A stretch of 7,787 nucleotides of DNA from Anaerohabitans sp036788095 (GTDB lineage: Bacteria > Zhuqueibacterota > Zhuqueibacteria > Residuimicrobiales > Residuimicrobiaceae): NCBI GenBank assembly GCA_036788095.1, contig DAIQOA010000202.1, forward strand, positions 1-7,787, read 5' to 3'. The notes under the pieces were generated by a model that saw only the letters and a program-made list of their open reading frames with translations, searched no databases and was not told the DNA's origin. Below, piece by piece: positions 6,788-7,787 of this stretch (position 1 is the first letter of the stretch; every line of letters begins with the position of its first letter). The position numbers were made by a program, and so were the translations under genes.

Positions 6788-7075
6788 ATGTCCGTTCCTT
6801 TAGAAGAAGTTGACCGCATTGCCGGGCTGGCGAAATTGCAGTTCTCTGCAGACGAAAAGGTCAGATTCACCGCCCAATTCAACCAGATCATCCAGTATAT
6901 CGAAAAGCTCGCCGAGCTGGACCTGAGTCAAGTGGAGCCGATGAGCCAGATCAGCGACGGGATCAATGTGTTGCGCGACGACTGCGTGCAACCCTCGCTG
7001 ACGGTGGAACAGGTTCTGGCCAACGCGCCGGCACGTAAACTGGATTTTTTCAGCGTGCCGAAAGTGATCGGCTGA
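6788..7075 (+). CDS. gatC: Aspartyl/glutamyl-tRNA(Asn/Gln) amidotransferase subunit C
   Basis: This 95-aa protein has normal GatC length. GatC wraps around and stabilises GatA in the GatCAB complex, which converts Glu-tRNA(Gln) and/or Asp-tRNA(Asn) to the amidated forms with glutamine as ammonia donor. Family features are the N-terminal helix VDRIAGLAKLQFSADE, a central FNQIIQYIEKLAELDLSQVEP segment, LRDD near residue 62, and the C-terminal DFFSVPKVIG. The ATG at 6788 follows AGGTGG (6778-6783) with a 4-nt gap. The ATG at 6764 is excluded by the promoter. gatA and gatB are not adjacent in this window: the gene is first in a unit with pyrG. Confidence 0.96.
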   Translation: MSVPLEEVDRIAGLAKLQFSADEKVRFTAQFNQIIQYIEKLAELDLSQVEPMSQISDGINVLRDDCVQPSLTVEQVLANAPARKLDFFSVPKVIG

Positions 7076-7109
7076 GCGGGATCTCATTAAGGGAAATCGA
7101 ACGGTAACT

Positions 7110-7787
7110 ATGTCAGACGAACACAGAACCAAGTATATCTTTTTCACCGGCGGCGTAGTCTCTTCCCTGGGCAAGGGCATCGCCGCTTCCTCCATCGGAC
7201 GCCTGCTCAAAGCGCGCGGCTACTCGGTCACCATCATCAAGCTCGATCCTTATCTTAATGTGGATCCAGGCACCATGAGTCCCTTTCAGCACGGCGAGGT
7301 GTTTGTCACCGACGACGGCGCTGAGACTGACCTCGATCTGGGACATTATGAACGTTTCATCGACACCAACATGTCCCGCCACAACAACGCCACCACCGGC
7401 CAGATCTATTACGACGTCATCATGCGGGAACGCCGCGGCGTCTATCTGGGAAAAACCGTGCAGGTGATCCCACATATCACGGATGAGATCAAACGACGCA
7501 TCCTTCAGGCCGGCGCAGGGGAGAAGCCCTTTGATGTGGTGCTCATCGAAGTGGGCGGCACCGTGGGCGATATCGAGGGCCTGCCGTTTCTTGAGGCCAT
7601 CCGTCAATTCACCATGGAACACGGATACGCCCATGTCATGAACGTTCACCTGACTTTGATCCCCTATCTGCATGCGTCGGGTGAGATGAAGACCAAACCC
7701 ACCCAGCACTCGGTGATGAAACTGCGTGAGATCGGTCTGCAGCCGGATATGCTGCTGTGCCGAACCGAACTTCCCATCTCACAGGAT
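7110..7787 (+). CDS. pyrG: CTP synthase (5' part; runs off the window)
   Basis: The first 226 codons are present, without a stop. This is most of the amidoligase (synthase) domain; the C-terminal glutaminase domain lies beyond the window. The enzyme makes CTP from UTP, ATP and glutamine, the last step of de novo pyrimidine nucleotide synthesis. The P-loop GGVVSSLGKGI carries Lys22, KLDPYLNVDPGTMSP carries Lys44, and DDGAETDLDLGHYERF carries Asp76. IEVGGTVGDIEGLPFLEAIRQ carries Glu147. These correspond to Lys18, Lys40, Asp72 and Glu140 of E. coli PyrG. KTKPTQHSV is the conserved UTP/CTP-site segment. No alternative ATG, GTG or TTG start lies upstream in frame before the gatC end. The nearest purine-rich site (AAGGGA, 7089-7094) is 15 nt from the ATG, so initiation may depend on translation of gatC 34 bp upstream. 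Confidence 0.97.
   Translation, partial: MSDEHRTKYIFFTGGVVSSLGKGIAASSIGRLLKARGYSVTIIKLDPYLNVDPGTMSPFQHGEVFVTDDGAETDLDLGHYERFIDTNMSRHNNATTGQIYYDVIMRERRGVYLGKTVQVIPHITDEIKRRILQAGAGEKPFDVVLIEVGGTVGDIEGLPFLEAIRQFTMEHGYAHVMNVHLTLIPYLHASGEMKTKPTQHSVMKLREIGLQPDMLLCRTELPISQD

Overview
The window is a G+C-rich, tightly packed bacterial chromosomal segment with every recognised gene on the + strand. It reads as ordinary core-genome sequence: no insertion sequence, phage, CRISPR, tRNA or rRNA gene was seen. A ferredoxin-dependent 2-oxoacid oxidoreductase points to an anaerobic or facultatively anaerobic lifestyle. The L21 N-terminus (an I-x-GQQF-type start) resembles Bacteroidota-like L21, and L27 starts directly with MAHKKG, without the cleavable leader seen in Firmicutes. 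Together these suggest, without proving, a member of the FCB superphylum or a related candidate phylum.

Layout. (1) Positions 1-1647 hold the 3' end of a VorB-like alpha subunit and a 477-aa protein joining the TPP-binding beta subunit to the gamma subunit of the same enzyme. (2) Positions 1687-4293 encode an 868-aa radical SAM protein of unknown function, a fusion of the families known as TIGR03960 (radical SAM) and TIGR03936 (radical SAM-linked, DUF2344). Its GTG start follows a hairpin whose 3' arm contains most of the Shine-Dalgarno sequence. (3) Positions 4347-5867 encode an RNase E/G-family endoribonuclease. (4) A TTGACA/TAAATT promoter at 5916 drives rplU (L21) and rpmA (L27), and the unit ends at a strong intrinsic terminator (6630-6663). 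(5) A second near-consensus promoter at 6734 drives gatC, followed after 34 bp by pyrG, which runs off the window end.

How the genes fit together. The 2-oxoacid oxidoreductase belongs to energy and carbon metabolism. From the radical SAM gene onward the theme is RNA and translation: an rRNA/mRNA-processing nuclease, two large-subunit ribosomal proteins, a subunit of the tRNA-dependent amidotransferase, and the enzyme that makes CTP. The radical SAM protein, RNase G, L21 and L27 form a recurrent bacterial neighbourhood. That makes the radical SAM protein the best candidate here for undescribed biology, possibly RNA or ribosome related. No gene-free stretch exceeds 300 bases; the longest gap (6601-6787) holds the terminator, about 70 bp of unremarkable sequence and the gatC promoter.
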